Shown here one piece after another: positions 1 through 41,097 of a stretch of DNA of 64,000 nucleotides. Every line of letters begins with the position of its first letter. Position 1 is the stretch's first letter. The notes below the pieces were generated by a model. The model worked only from the letters and a program-made list of their open reading frames with translations. It was not told where the DNA came from and did no database searches. The position numbers and the translations under genes were made by a program. The stretch is from Megascapheus bottae (taxonomy: Eukaryota > Chordata > Mammalia > Rodentia > Geomyidae). The stretch is from NCBI GenBank assembly GCA_024803745.1, contig JANJXV010000040.1:3709859-3773858 (forward strand). The letters run 5' to 3'.

Positions 1-7
1 CTACTTG

Positions 8-195
8 AATCTTTTTTTTGTCAGGCCTGGGTTTGAGCTCAGAGTCTGAGCACTGTCCTTGGCCTTTCTCAAGGCTAGAGCTCTACCACTGGAGCCTCAG
101 CTCCACGTCCAGCTTTTTCTATGTATGTGGTACCAAGGAATTGAACCTGGGTCTTGGTGTGTGCTAGGCAAGCACTCCACCACTAGGTCAAACAA
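8..195 (-). mobile_element. IDL-Geo SINE
   Basis: Reverse-oriented dimeric SINE. On the minus strand an ID-like, tRNA-Ala-derived left monomer (pol III A-box like TGGCCTAGTGG, B-box like GGTTCGATTCC) is followed by the Geo right monomer (core GTGGCTCAAGTGGTAGAG, end AGTTCAAGCCCCAGGACTGG) and an A-rich tail. This copy has decayed A and B boxes. It is the reference description for the other IDL-Geo entries. Confidence 0.88.
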
Positions 196-1865
196 ATGCC
201 CCATGACAAATAACAGATTGACAAACTAAAAGAAATAGCAAGATGGCAATGCTTACACTATGTAAGTTTTACTACAATGCCAAGCAAGTCGTGTGAAAAG
301 GGCACTGAGGCCACGCTGAGGGGCTGCACACACCGTGCCACAAGGAAACAATCGCGAGGAACAGACCCTAGCCGTGGACACCCTGAGTGCACAGCACCCT
401 GAGTGACCTGTTAGACTGGTGAGGAGCCAGCACTTCCGCCCAGAGACCTGAGGAGAAAGGCAGCCAGCCCAGAGCTAACGCGAAGGCAAGACACTGCAGG
501 GGAGGGGACACTGAAGAAAAACGGGCCGAGAACGTGGCTCAAGGGGAAAAGGACCTTGAGCCTGTCTGTGGTCCATCCTAGTATGACATAAAAACCGACG
601 CTCAGGAATATAAAGCCCCAAATTCCAGGACCAAAAAGTAAAAACAAACAAAAAAAGGTCCGAGGGCAAGTTCAAGCCTGGTTACCCGCGTGCTTTCCAA
701 GCACCAACCTGCATCAGATATGCTCATTCAACAGGCAGAAGCACCCAGGCTCCTTCCGGGGAGGAAGCCCTCGCGAGAGGCGCAGGGGTGGCTGTGGCCA
801 TTCAGGAGAGGTCAGCACCCCTATCATTAGACTCCTGAAACTCGCTGTGCGAGGCAGGCAAGTGGATAAGGAGACGGCAGCACATGACTGGACCCCCCGC
901 CATGTGGGCAGCTGTGGGTATAGCAGCTTTGTCAGGAAACGCTGTTGGGACCAACAGCATACAACTCAATGAACATAGCTCCAAATCCAGGTCAGATAGC
1001 ATTAACCAGTCGTTCCCCCATGGTGGAATCTCATGAGATATGAGGAAATGCGTGTGTAAAGCATGGCACAGCCATGGAAACAATCCCTGAAGGGTTCTCA
1101 GACAAGACATATACGCAGTTTTAAGAAACTCTAGATATTATGTAAACTGGCAAAGACTCAAAAGGAAGTACTTGCTGATACTTGCCATATAAGCAGGAGA
1201 GCTTTATCTCAACAATAGGTAATTATATTATTACAATTTCTTAAGACAGGATTAATCTTAGAAACCAACAGCAGGAAAAAGCACCACAACTAGGTCCTTG
1301 TGAGTTTTGACAGACTTTCACAATACACAGATTAAAGATGCCAGGAAAAGAAATTCCTTTAAAAATAAATAATCCTTGGGGGGAAAAAATTTCCTTATTA
1401 GGTAGGGTGTTGATAAAATAGAGGAAGTTGTCATCAGAGAAAAACATAGCCCTGCAATTTCAGGCTTAGAATATAAAACAGAACATTCACCAAATGCCAA
1501 GTTTTCAGCACACATCCTAGACTAGACAATAATACCCTCTTTATTCAAAATTCCTTGGTTACTAAATGTTAATAGTCTCCCTTTCTGCCACCCCAAAAAA
1601 GTTATGCCAGAAAAAAATCAGATCTGACAAAATAACATACAGCTGTTGTATCCTCTAAAGTAAGAAAATTTAACTAAGATTTCAAACAAGTCCAGATACT
1701 CTTAGACAGGGCATCTTCTCCTGCCCCTGCCCCATTAACTACCAGGTGTTGTAGCACTGTCCACAGAAGCTCAGGAAGGAAGAGGAAAGGCTTTGAGGAA
1801 AATTTAGAGGTGACAGTATCATTTTGTCGATACAATGTTCCCAATCAGTTAAAAAGTGTTAAAGT

Positions 1866-2020
1866 GGGGCCGTGAGTTTGGCCTAGTGGTAGAGTGCTGG
1901 CCTGGCATGCACGAAGCCCTGGGTTCATTCCTTAGTATCACATACACAGTAAAAGCTGGAAGTGGTGCTGTGGCTCAAGTGGCAGAACGCTAGCGAGGAA
2001 AGCCCAAGGACAGTGTTCAA
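1866..2020 (+). mobile_element. IDL-Geo SINE
   Basis: Forward copy with both monomers recognisable. It is followed directly by degraded B1-like sequence (2047-2230) and then by a reverse B1-Geo element, so several insertions are stacked here. Confidence 0.85.
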
Positions 2021-2234
2021 GTGTTAAAAGTACCCTTAAGAAAACACAAGCTAACCAAGCACTGGGGAGGCAGAGGCAATCAAAGGGTGAGTTCAGGACG
2101 GCCTGAGCTACCTACCATGTTCAAAAACAAAGCCAGAGCCCGCGCTGATGGCCCGTGCCTGTCATCCCAGCAGCCCAGGAGGGTGAGAGCTGAGGACCGC
2201 AGTCTAAAGCCAGCCCTGGCAGGAAAGTCCAGGA

Positions 2235-2480
2235 GGGTTTTGTTTGTTTTTTCCTGTGGGTCCTGGGGCTTGAACTCTGGGCCCGGGTGCTGTCCTTGAG
2301 CTCTGCAGCTCAAGGCTACTGCCCTCCCCTTGAGCCAAGCCCCACTTCCCATTTTCTAGAGGTTAACTGGAGAAAAAGAGTCTCAGATCCTTTAGTACCG
2401 GGCTGACTTTGAACCTTGATCCTCGGATCTCAGCCTCCCGAGTAGCAAGGATGACAGGCGTGAGCCACCCCCTGGCTGTG
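2235..2480 (-). mobile_element. B1-like-Geo SINE
   Basis: Reverse-oriented composite. On the minus strand a 7SL/B1-like left part (GGTGGCTCACGCCTGT..., CTCGGGAGGCTGAGATC-type core) runs through a linker related to TCCAATTAACCACCAGAAAA into the same Geo right monomer as in IDL-Geo. It is the reference description for the other B1-Geo entries. Confidence 0.8.
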
Positions 2481-2597
2481 AGATTTTTATCTCCAATTAA
2501 CTAATAAAAAGCTGGAACTGGAGCTTCAGTTAAAGTGATAGAGAACAAAAGTTTAGGGCCAGTAGGGCCTGAGCCCTGAGTTTAAGACCCAGGACCA

Positions 2598-2900
2598 GTG
2601 AAAGAAGAGAGGAGGAGGAAGGAGGGAGGGGGGGAGGGAGGGAGGGAGGGAGGGGAAAGAGAAAGAGAAGGAGATGAGGATCATCATCCACAAAATCAGG
2701 TGCCAGTGGCTTGCACCTACACTGTAAACTTTACTACCTGGGAGACTAAGATCCAGAGGAAAGAAGTTCAAAACCAGCCTGGATAGAAAAGTCCAGCAAA
2801 AATAATCAGCAAAAAAGAAACTAGGCTAGAGAGAAGGTTCAAGTAGCAGAACACCAGCCAGGCACGCAAACACAGGAAGCCCTAAACAACAGAGCTGAGG
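2598..2900 (+). repeat. (GGGA)n tract and degraded B1-Geo SINE
   Basis: A purine-only G/A stretch at 2598-2672 is followed by a diverged forward B1-like head (about 2697-2770) and a weak Geo monomer up to about 2900. Confidence 0.65.
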
Positions 2901-5327
2901 TCAGGAGGGCGGGAACCTGGTGCAGAGGGGTAAACCAGAAGGTGCCTTCATAAAGGCGATGAAATCACCCCAGAGTAATGAGAAGCAGCCTAACAGGTCC
3001 CGGCAAGTTTCTATGAAGCACCACCGACAGGTGAGTGGCCACCATGCGCTGACAGGCAGAGGAAGCGGCACAGCTCGCACACTCACACTGCTACTGAAGC
3101 AGTAGCCAGCGGCACCCATGTCCCACCCCAATTTCCAGAGGTGGGTGATCCATCTATCCCTTCTGTAATTCTATAAAAGCAACCATCAGTTTGGAGACCG
3201 GGGTTCCCCGTCCCTTCTGCCGGCCACGTGACTACTGGAGAAAGAGTGAGGAGCAGGAGGAACGTGGTCCCTCGAGGCGAGGGGGGCCCGAGCCAGCCAC
3301 AGTGAAGGGCACCCGGAGCTGAGTTCTCCCGGGGCTTGCCGCCAATCCAAACGCACCATCCATCCACAGGTGCGGCGTGGTCCTGAATGAAGTCTTAGGT
3401 CCTCAAGAGACAAGGGAGGGGTCAAAGCCAGAACCTGACGGCGAGCACAGCCCAGGATGGAGACACGACACGCAATGCCAGAGCCCTTCTCAAGAGAAGG
3501 GACAGGAAGGGAGCTTGTCTCAGCTCAGAGCAGCACCCGGGGATCAGCTGCTACACAACCAGAGGCTAGCCCAAAACCTCTGGGGAAGAGAAGCTTTGTG
3601 AGATAACCTATCTCTTCCAGCGTTTTCAATGGTAAGAAAAGGGTGCAGTGGAAAATGCAGTTTCTATAATCACGGCTAGTTTCCATGGAGAGCTAACCGT
3701 TTCCTCCTCAAACGATGTGACTGGTGCTGTGGGGCACACACAGGGGCTCAGGGCTGCCTGCGTCCAGGAGGCTGAAGTGAGCCTGGGCGGCACAGCTCAG
3801 GAGAGGAGGCAAGAGAGGAAGAGGACGGGGGTGGGGGTGCACACGTACGTACGTGTGTGTGTGTGTGTGTGTGGGTACACACACGGGTGGATGCCTGCAC
3901 AGGTAGGCGACAGCACCTACTCTCCAAACTTTCCAGACTATTCATGAAAAGAAAAACAACAAAACCATTGAATCCCGACTTAGGAGAGGTCTCCAGAATC
4001 TCCAGCAGAGAGAATAAAGCCACCTTTGTGTAGCTCGCTGAAACGAACTGTACCACTAACGGCAAACAAGCGGTCAGAAGAGGACAAAGGACGGCAGTCA
4101 TGTGCAGAAACCTGGAGGACAGAGGCCTACGGGGCAAGCTGACACGGGAATGAATGCAGCCCACATGCACGGCCCTGGGTCTCAGCCTCACACCACAAAC
4201 CCAGAACAACCAGCAGGTGTGAGGGCTCCGGCACCTTGGAAAAGGAAAACAGGGTGAGGGAGCAATGACATCACCGGATACAGGTGAATGGCTCGAGGTG
4301 ACAGAAAAAGCAGCCAGAATGAATACTAACGTTAAAGTATATGGTACTCAAGACAAGCAAACTGCTTAATAAACATTATGTAATAAACCAGGTCTCTGTT
4401 TTTGTACCCAACACTGTCACTCCATAAATTGTTACTTCTTTACTTGAACACCTCCTGAATTATTAGTGGTTCTGAATAAATTGCAGGACACAAGGCCTGT
4501 GTCTTCCGGTTAGTCTCTCTGATGCCATGCACTGGCTCCTTAGTCTTCTGGGGCACCAGGGCTGGCCCTGCCTGCCTTGGGGCACCTCTGCACCCCTCTG
4601 GGAATTAGGTGGCGGCTCCACTTGGAGAGGCCCACCTGAACAGCCAATCTGGAAGGGAGTCCACCACCACTGTCTCGTTAGCACTGCCCCCAGCTGTTCA
4701 TCAAGCCTCAAACATGGACCTAGACCTAATGTAGAGGAGGGGAACTGGGTGAAACACAAACAGGGAGAAATGTCACAGGGCAGAATGTGCTGGTAATGGA
4801 AACCAGCTGCAAGACAGAGGTGCCATTCTCAGTACCTGGGCCTGGTTGGATACTAAAGGGCTTCTGCACTTCCAAGCTCCCACTCCAGAAGGAAAACCAC
4901 TTAATTCAACATTCCCGCTAACGTCCCTGGCATGCCTCAGGATTACCTTTCTAAAATAACAGCTTTTCTGTCCAAATCCCTACCCATTTGATACATGCAC
5001 AGGCTCTCTGAAGAGCCATTCAAAGCCATTCCTTACATGAGGACTCCAGCAACCCTCAGAGGAAAAACAAGACCATAATTCAGTATGATGTGAGCTGTAA
5101 AACCTCTAGTACAGCCTGGTTCAAGACTGAGAATTTCAAACTTCACACTCGATAGTGAGAGTATGGTCCATTTCCAGAGCACTGCGATAAATACTTACCA
5201 CTGGCTATTTTCACTATAATTCTATTTGACTGCACAAACTTAATTCTGTCACTTGACAAATATCTTCTGCAAACTTTGGCTGATCTCTCTCCTGTAATAC
5301 GTAATTCACTTTAAAAATTGCTTGCAG

Positions 5328-5412
5328 CTGAATGTGGTGGCTCATGTCTGTAATCCCAGCACTCAGAATGCTGAGGCAGAATGGAGAGTTCAAAGCCAGC
5401 CATGCTAGATCA
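5328..5412 (+). mobile_element. B1-like SINE monomer
   Basis: 7SL-like head (GTGGCTCATGTCTGTAATCC, then GCTGAGGCAGAATGG) without a Geo partner. It looks like an ordinary B1-type fragment, perhaps older than the composite elements. Confidence 0.7.
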
Positions 5413-5676
5413 TCTTGCTGTATGTAGCTATTCATATTTAGCATATGCCCCACCAACATCCTTCTAGAAACTTCCTCTAGGAAGTTTTGGCAGTGGCTTT
5501 ACCCAAAATGAGGAAAATCACTCACATAAGTTCTTAAGACCAGAAACAACATTAGTTTCCCACGTAATGTAAGTTAGAAATCCATTTATCACTACGAATG
5601 TGAAGGTTGAATAATATTCCTCTAATAAAACACCCAAGACAACTGTTCAGGTAAGAAAATCTGCCCCAAATTACTA

Positions 5677-34352
<28,676 letters not shown>

Positions 34353-34803
34353 GGCGCCCCCCGCTCTCCTCCTCCTCAGCGGCGCCGCGCCGCCTCGGGA
34401 CGCGGACGAGGCGAGGGGCCGGGGCGGCCGCCGCAGCGGCGGGGGTGCTCGCTCATGCCGCCCGGCTCCCCGGCCCGCCGACGAGAGGGGCCCGGCGAGG
34501 CCCCGCGCGCGCGCCGCCCCGCCTACCGCGCCGCCCCGGCCCGGGCCCGCGCGCCGCCGGCGTCGGCTCCCATCCCGCCGCCGCCGCCGCCGCCCCTGGC
34601 GCCGCGCTGCCCGCGCCGCTCCGCAGTCACCCCGGCCCCTCGCGCAGCGGCGCGGCGGCGCGGCGGAGGACGCGCCACGACGCACGGCGACGCACGGCGA
34701 CGCACGGGGACGCACGGAGGCGCACCGCGACGCACGACGCGCCACGCACGCGCGCCGCGCCGCCGCCGGCGTCTCCCTCCGCGGCCGCCCCGCCCGCCCC
34801 GCC

Positions 34804-34994
34804 CGCGCACGCGCAGAGGGGCCGCGCCCGCCTGCCCGCCCGCGCAGGCGCAGAGGGGCCGCGCCCGACGCCCGCCCCGCCCGCCCCGCCCGCGCACGCG
34901 CACGCGCAGAGGGGACGCGCCCGCCCCGCCCACCCCGCCGGCGCACGCGCAGAGGGGCCGCGCCCGCCCCGCCCGCCCCGCCCGCGCAGGCGCA
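34804..34994. promoter_or_regulatory. Tandem NRF1-like sites with GC boxes
   Basis: Exact matches to the NRF1 consensus YGCGCAYGCGCR occur at 34804-34815, 34891-34902 and 34897-34908 (overlapping). One-mismatch versions start at 34841, 34940 and 34983. Each sits in a repeated block continuing GAGGGGCCGCGCCCG and CCCGCCCCGCCCG, so the sites were multiplied by tandem duplication. NRF1 binding is inferred from the motif only. Confidence 0.7.
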
Positions 34995-35194
34995 GAGGGG
35001 CCGCGCCGCCCGCGTCCGCTCCAGGCCTCCCGAGGCGGGGCGTCCGCCGGGCCCGCGGTGCCCCGAGCTGTCCCGGGCGCCGCCGCAGGGACTCCAGCCG
35101 GCGCCTCCCCGCGGAGGGCGTCCCGACCGCGGCCCGGACTCCTTTCCGCGGCTCGGCCGGGCTTGCTGTGCGCGGGCTGGGGGGGGGACCCGCG

Positions 35195-38050
35195 TGACCC
35201 CCTGTCCCGTGTCCCCACGACCCCGTGACCCCAGGACCCCGTGACCCCCTGTCCCGTGTCCCCACGACCCCGTGTCCCCACTACCCCACGACCCGTGTCC
35301 CCACTACCCCACGACCCCGTGTCCCCACTACCCCGTGTCCCCACGACCCCACGACCCGTGTCCCCACTACCCCACGACCCCGTGTCCCCACGACCCCGTG
35401 TCCCCACGACCCCACGACCCGTGTCCCCAGGACCCCGTGTCCCCACTACCCCATGACCCCGTGTCCCCAGGACCCCGTGTCCCCACTACCCCATGACCCC
35501 GTGTCCCCAGGACCCCGTGTCCCCACTACCCCATGACCCCGTGTCCCCAGGACCCCGTGTCCCCACTACCCCATGACCCCGTGTCCCCACGACCCCGTGT
35601 CCCCACGACCCCACGACCCGTGTCCCCAGGACCCCGTGTCCCCACTACCCCATGACCCCGTGTCCCCACGACCCCACGACCCGTGTCCCCAGGACCCCGT
35701 GTCCCCACTACCCCATGACCCCGTGTCCCCACGACCCCGTGTCCCCACTACCCCACGACCCGTGTCCCCACGACCCCACGACCCCGTGTCCCCACGACCC
35801 CACGACCCCGTGTCCCCACTACCCCGTGTCCCCACTACCCCACGACCCGTGTCCCCACGACCCCGTGTCCCCACTACCCCACGACCCGTGTCCCCACGAC
35901 CCCGTGTCCCCACGACCCCACGACCCGTGTCCCCAGGACCCCGTGTCCCCACTACCCCATGACCCCGTGTCCCCACGACCCCGTGTCCCCACTACCCCAC
36001 GACCCGTGTCCCCACGACCCCACGACCCCGTGTCCCCACGACCCCACGACCCCGTGTCCCCACTACCCCGTGTCCCCACTACCCCACGACCCGTGTCCCC
36101 ACGACCCCGTGTCCCCACTACCCCACGACCCGTGTCCCCACGACCCCGTGTCCCCACGACCCCACGACCCGTGTCCCCAGGACCCCGTGTCCCCACTACC
36201 CCATGACCCCGTGTCCCCACGACCCCGTGTCCCCACTACCCCACGACCCCGTGTCCCCACGACCCCGTGTCCCCACGACCCCGTGTCCCCACTACCCCAC
36301 GACCCCGTGTCCCCACGACCCCACGACCCGTGTCCCCACTACCCCACGACCCCGTGTCCCCACGACCCCGTGTCCCCACGACCCCACGACCCGTGTCCCC
36401 AGGACCCCGTGTCCCCACTACCCCATGACCCCGTGTCCCCACGACCCCGTGTCCCCACTACCCCACGACCCGTGTCCCCACGACCCCACGACCCCGTGTC
36501 CCCACGACCCCACGACCCCGTGTCCCCACGACCCCGTGTCCCCACTACCCCACGACCCGTGTCCCCACGACCCCGTGTCCCCACGACCCCACGACCCGTG
36601 TCCCCACGACCCCGTGTCCCCACGACCCCACGACCCGTGTCCCCAGGACCCCGTGTCCCCACTACCCCATGACCCCGTGTCCCCACGACCCCGTGTCCCC
36701 ACTACCCCACGACCCGTGTCCCCACGACCCCACGACCCCGTGTCCCCACGACCCCACGACCCCGTGTCCCCACTACCCCGTGTCCCCACTACCCCACGAC
36801 CCGTGTCCCCACGACCCCGTGTCCCCAGGACCCCACGACCCGTGTCCCCACGACCCCGTGTCCCCAGGACCCCACGACCCGTGTCCCCACTACCCCACGA
36901 CCCCGTGTCCCCACTACCCCACGACCCGTGTCCCCACGACCCCGTGTCCCCAGGACCCCACGACCCCGTGTCCCCACTACCCCACGACCCGTGTCCCCAC
37001 GACCCCGTGTCCCCACGACCCCGTGTCCCCACTACCCCACGACCCCGTGTCCCCACGACCCCGTGTCCCCAGGACCCCACGACCCCGTGTCCCCACGACC
37101 CCGTGTCCCCAGGACCCCACGACCCCGTGTCCCCACGACCCCGTGTCCCCAGGACCCCACGACCCCGTGTCCCCACGACCCCGTGTCCCCAGGACCCCAC
37201 GACCCCGTGTCCCCACGACCCCGTGTCCCCAGGACCCCACGACCCCGTGTCCCCACTACCTCGTGTCCCCACGACCCCACGACCCGTGTCCCCACGACCC
37301 CGTGTCCCCACGACCCCACGACCCCGTGTCCCCACTACCCCACGACCCGTGTCCCCACGACCCGTGTCCCCACGACCCCGTGTCCCCACGACCCCATGTC
37401 CCCAGGACCCCACGACCCCGTGTCCCCAGGACCCCACGACCCGTGTCCCCACTACCTCGTGTCCCCACGACCCGTGTCCCCACGACCCCGTGTCCCCACG
37501 ACCCCGTGTCCCCACGACCCCGTGTCCCCACTACCCCACGACCCGTGTCCCCACGACCCCGTGTCCCCACTACCCCACGACCCCGTGTCCCCACGACCCC
37601 GTGTCCCCACTACCCCACGACCCGTGTCCCCACGACCCCGTGTCCCCACTACCCCACGACCCGTGTCCCCACGACCCCGTGTCCCCACTACCCCACGACC
37701 CGTGTCCCCACGACCCCGTGTCCCCACTACCCCGTGTCCCCACGACCCCGTGTCCCCACGACCCCACGACCCATGTCCCCACTACCTCGTGTCCCCACTA
37801 CCTCGTGTCCCCACGACCCGTGTCCCCACGACCCCGTGTCTCCACGACCCCGTATCCCCACGACCCCGTGTCCCCCGTGGTCCCCGTGTCCCCATGTCCC
37901 CATTACCCCGTGTCCCCCATGGTCCCCATTACCCCGTGTGCCCCATGGTCCTCATGTCCCGTGTCCCTGTGTTCCCCATGTCTCTGTGTCCCCCGTGGTC
38001 CCCGTGTCCCCATGTCCCGTGTCCCTGTGTCCCCCGTGTCCCCGTGTGCT
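35195..38050. repeat. C-rich minisatellite, 8-bp period, with higher-order repeats
   Basis: About 2.7 kb built from 8-bp words of four variable bases plus CCCC: GTGTCCCC, ACGACCCC, ACTACCCC, AGGACCCC and ATGACCCC, with a 7-bp variant ACGACCC. Longer units are stacked on this: identical 244-bp blocks start at 35691 and 35935, the same start motif recurs at 36179, 36401 and 36645, and a 40-bp unit begins at 37071, 37111, 37151, 37191 and 37231. It decays after about 37860. On the minus strand GGGG runs recur every 8 bp with 4-base loops, a G-quadruplex pattern. Confidence 0.96.
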
Positions 38051-39620
38051 CCTCATGCCCATGTGCCCCACGCCTGGCTTGGCTCGGCTGTCTTCCACCC
38101 GGGCAGGCAGCAGACGGGGGGGGGGGGTCGGGGACACCAGGATGGGGGGAACCACCCTGCTGCACAGAGGAAGAAAAAGCCCTCCACCCCCCCCCCCCGT
38201 GCATTCCAGGCACCTGAAGACTCTGGAGTCACCGCTGTCTTCTCCCACTATGCTGCACCCTTCCCCAGGTCGGCAGGTGCAACCTGGAGGCTGGGGTACC
38301 CCCCGGGTAGGAGCCGGTGACTCTGGGGTCACCTGGAGGCCGGGGTACCCCCCGGATAGGAGCTGGTGACTCTGGGGTCACCTGGAGGCTGGGGTACTGG
38401 ACTTCCCTGCTTACGCATTCCTCTGGCTCGCCCACCTTCCCTGGGCACCCGTGAGCTGCGCCCACAGCCCAGGGCTGCTCTCTCCATCCGCGGAGGCTCC
38501 ATGTGGATGGTGTGCCATGAGGGAGACCCCAGGGCCCCCCGCCACCTCTTCCTCTGCACCCTGAGGCGCCGTTGCTGCAGTGGAAGTCCCTCCCAGTCCA
38601 GGTGAACAGAGCCCCCTGCAGCCCAGAGAGCAGGCGTCCAAGGAAATCCGCAGGGCGGCCCCAGAAAACCAACTCTAACCTGCGCGTCTCGCCAGTCTCC
38701 CAGAGATTTCCACACGTGCAGGTGTGGCCAGTGCACACACGTGTGGATGCATGTTTGCCCATGTAGGCGCCCAGGCCCTGTGTGGCTCTGCACCCGTGCT
38801 CTGCCTTCCGGTGGGGTGGGGGCTCCCCCCCACCAGTCCAGGGGTCCCGGTGTGGAATCCTCGCACATCCGTGCACACACACCCACGCGCTTGAACTCCC
38901 CATCCCCAGGCAGCCTCAGCCCCTGCGTCCCAGCCAGGGAGGCCCCACGCCCTTGCCAGCCCAGGGCCAGAGGTGCTCCCTGAAGACTCGGCCAGCCGGG
39001 GAGTCCCCGAGCACGTGCCCTGCAGGCCTGTCTCCAGATACCTCCAGCCACGGCACCGAAGCCAGGTTATGAGGACCTTTACGAGCAGACTCGCAGCCAT
39101 TTCAGCAGGTTTTGGAAAACTGGGCTGAAGCCTCGGCTGTCCGCCCCACGGGGAAGCCGAGAAAACTGAACTGGAACCGAGAGCTGGAGCCCTGGCCCGG
39201 GATTGGGTCTCTGGGTGGCCACACTCTCCCACACAGCCCTGGCTGGCCTTGGGCATTTGACTGGGGGGCTGGGTGACTATTAAACAGCAGATCACATTTC
39301 CCCTGGCAGGCAGAAAAGTATTGTTTTCAGTTTGTTTTCCCAAGTCTCTCAGTCCAGGACATCAGGGCCTCGTTAACGTTACCACACAGAGCCCCGATTC
39401 TGGAGATCGTCTCTTCTCCAAAATCGTTGTCAACATTTCCGAAGTTCCACTACTAGTTCTTCATACTTGTTTTTCTCCAAGTCTGGCTTCCCCATCCCCC
39501 TGCATTGCAGGGAGGAGACCACAGGTCCTGCAGCCAGCTAGGGGTCAGGGGCAGCCCGGCTCCAGTTAAGGGTGGGTGGGGCCGGGAGAGGGCAGCCCCA
39601 GACCACACTCTCCTGGCGGT
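38051..39620. other. Intergenic DNA between LRP6 and MANSC1
   Basis: G+C-rich DNA with a short ~50-bp duplication near 38280-38400 (CTGGAGGC...GGGGTACCCCCCGG...GGAGC...GGTGACTCTGGGGTCAC seen two to three times). No gene, RNA or mobile element is recognised. Open frames on both strands lack family signatures. Confidence 0.7.
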
Positions 39621-39624
39621 GATG

Positions 39625-39815
39625 GTTGTTTTGGTGGTCGTGGGGTTTGAACAGCCTGGGCACCATCCCTGAGCTCTTTCAGCTCAAGGCTGGCGCTCTA
39701 CCACTTGAGCCACAGCTCCACGTCTGGTTTTCTGGAGGTTCATTGGAGATCAGAGTCTCATGGGCTCTCCTGCCCAGGCTGGCTTTGAACTGTGATCCTC
39801 ACAACCCAGCCCCTT
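39625..39815 (-). mobile_element. B1-like-Geo SINE
   Basis: Reverse composite truncated at the B1 end. Nothing else is recognised up to 40130. Confidence 0.78.
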
Positions 39816-40129
39816 TGCTCTTTCAGATTGTTGCTGAAGTTGACTGGGAAGGATTTAAAGAGAACAAGATTGGTAGCAGTTAATCAGAGAATGGCCCTGC
39901 CTGTCCGGGAGGCAGGGGTGGGTGGAAAGGGCTGGCTGGCTCTCCCTGGCTGTGTGCAGCGGCACTTGATGCCCCTGTAATCCCACCCACACAGGAGACA
40001 CGGGCAGGCCCTGAGGAAGAAGGGAGACTGAACAATAATCAGGGGCCCAAGCAGAACACCGGCCTGCCTAGAAAATGAACATGCAGATGCCCTGCAAGTG
40101 CAGAGCCCTGCGCCCAGACCCTGCCCCAT

Positions 40130-40455
40130 CCTCCCCGTCCTCCAGACCCAGGGCCCGCCCCCCCCACTAGCACCCATCCTCCCTGTCCTCCAGACCCAGC
40201 CCCCCCCCAGCACCCATCCTCCCCATCCTCCAGATCCTCCCCATCCTCCAGACCCAGGGCCCCCCACACCCCCCCCGCTAGCACCCATACCCAGGGCCCC
40301 CCACACCCCCCCCCGCTAGCACCCATCCTCCCTATCCTCCAGACCCAGGGCCCCCCACACCCCCCCCCCGCTAGCACCCATCCTCCCTATCCTCCAGATC
40401 CTCCCCCCCCCGCCCGCTAGCACCCATCCTCCCCATCCTCCAGACCCCGACCCCC
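40130..40455. repeat. C-rich minisatellite (CACCCATCCTCC... units)
   Basis: Irregular tandem array of CTAGCACCCATCCTCC, CATCCTCCAGACCCAGGG and poly-C segments, about 325 bp. The G-rich complement gives a Gly/Trp-rich spurious frame. 40460-41090 next to it shows no recognised feature. Confidence 0.88.
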
Positions 40456-41097
40456 CACACTAGCCCCCATCCCTGGCTATTCCTCTAGTTGTGCTCAGTT
40501 GTCGTCTGGGTTCCTCTGTCTTGTTTCTGAAGTCTTCTTGTCTACCAGTTCTTCCCCGCCTGCACACTTACAAACTTACACATTTGCTGTAACCCTAGTT
40601 TTGTTCTGTTTTTCTAACTCTGTTTTTACATTATCCTGTCTGATTTCCTGTCCATGGGTCTGTCTCCTCTGTCTGTCAGTCAGCAGGGCCGGCAGAGGGG
40701 GAGGGGGCCCGGGGCCTGCCTGGCTGAGGGAAATGAGGACAGGGCAGGCCTGCCTCACCACCGACCTCCCCCACTCTGAACTCTGTCTGGCTGTGCTCGG
40801 GTTTCTTTCCACAGCCCCCAGAGCGCTGGGACTGTGCACGGAGTTCAGATGAACCTGGCGTAGTGACTGACCGTGCGGACGGAGGGCGGGGGGGGCGGGG
40901 GATGCCAGGCTGGACCGGTCTTTCCGCTATGGAAGCTGGATTTCCTTGATCCTCTCCAACAGTATAATTAGGACATGATGGGGGGCGGTAATTAGGCCTG
41001 CACTCCAGCCACCGTTGGCCAGTGACAGGCACGAGGGAGAGGAGTTGGCATCACCAGGCTCCTGAGGTGGCCAGGAAGGTCCGGGAAAGATTCTTTT

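Noticed and set aside
36203..38369. Very long open frames (up to 705 codons) of Pro/His/Asp/Cys-rich repeats on the plus strand, and Gly/Thr/Trp-rich frames on the minus strand
   Set aside because: All three frames are open because the 8-bp words contain no stop codon combination. There is no start context, family signature or splice support. It is a minisatellite.
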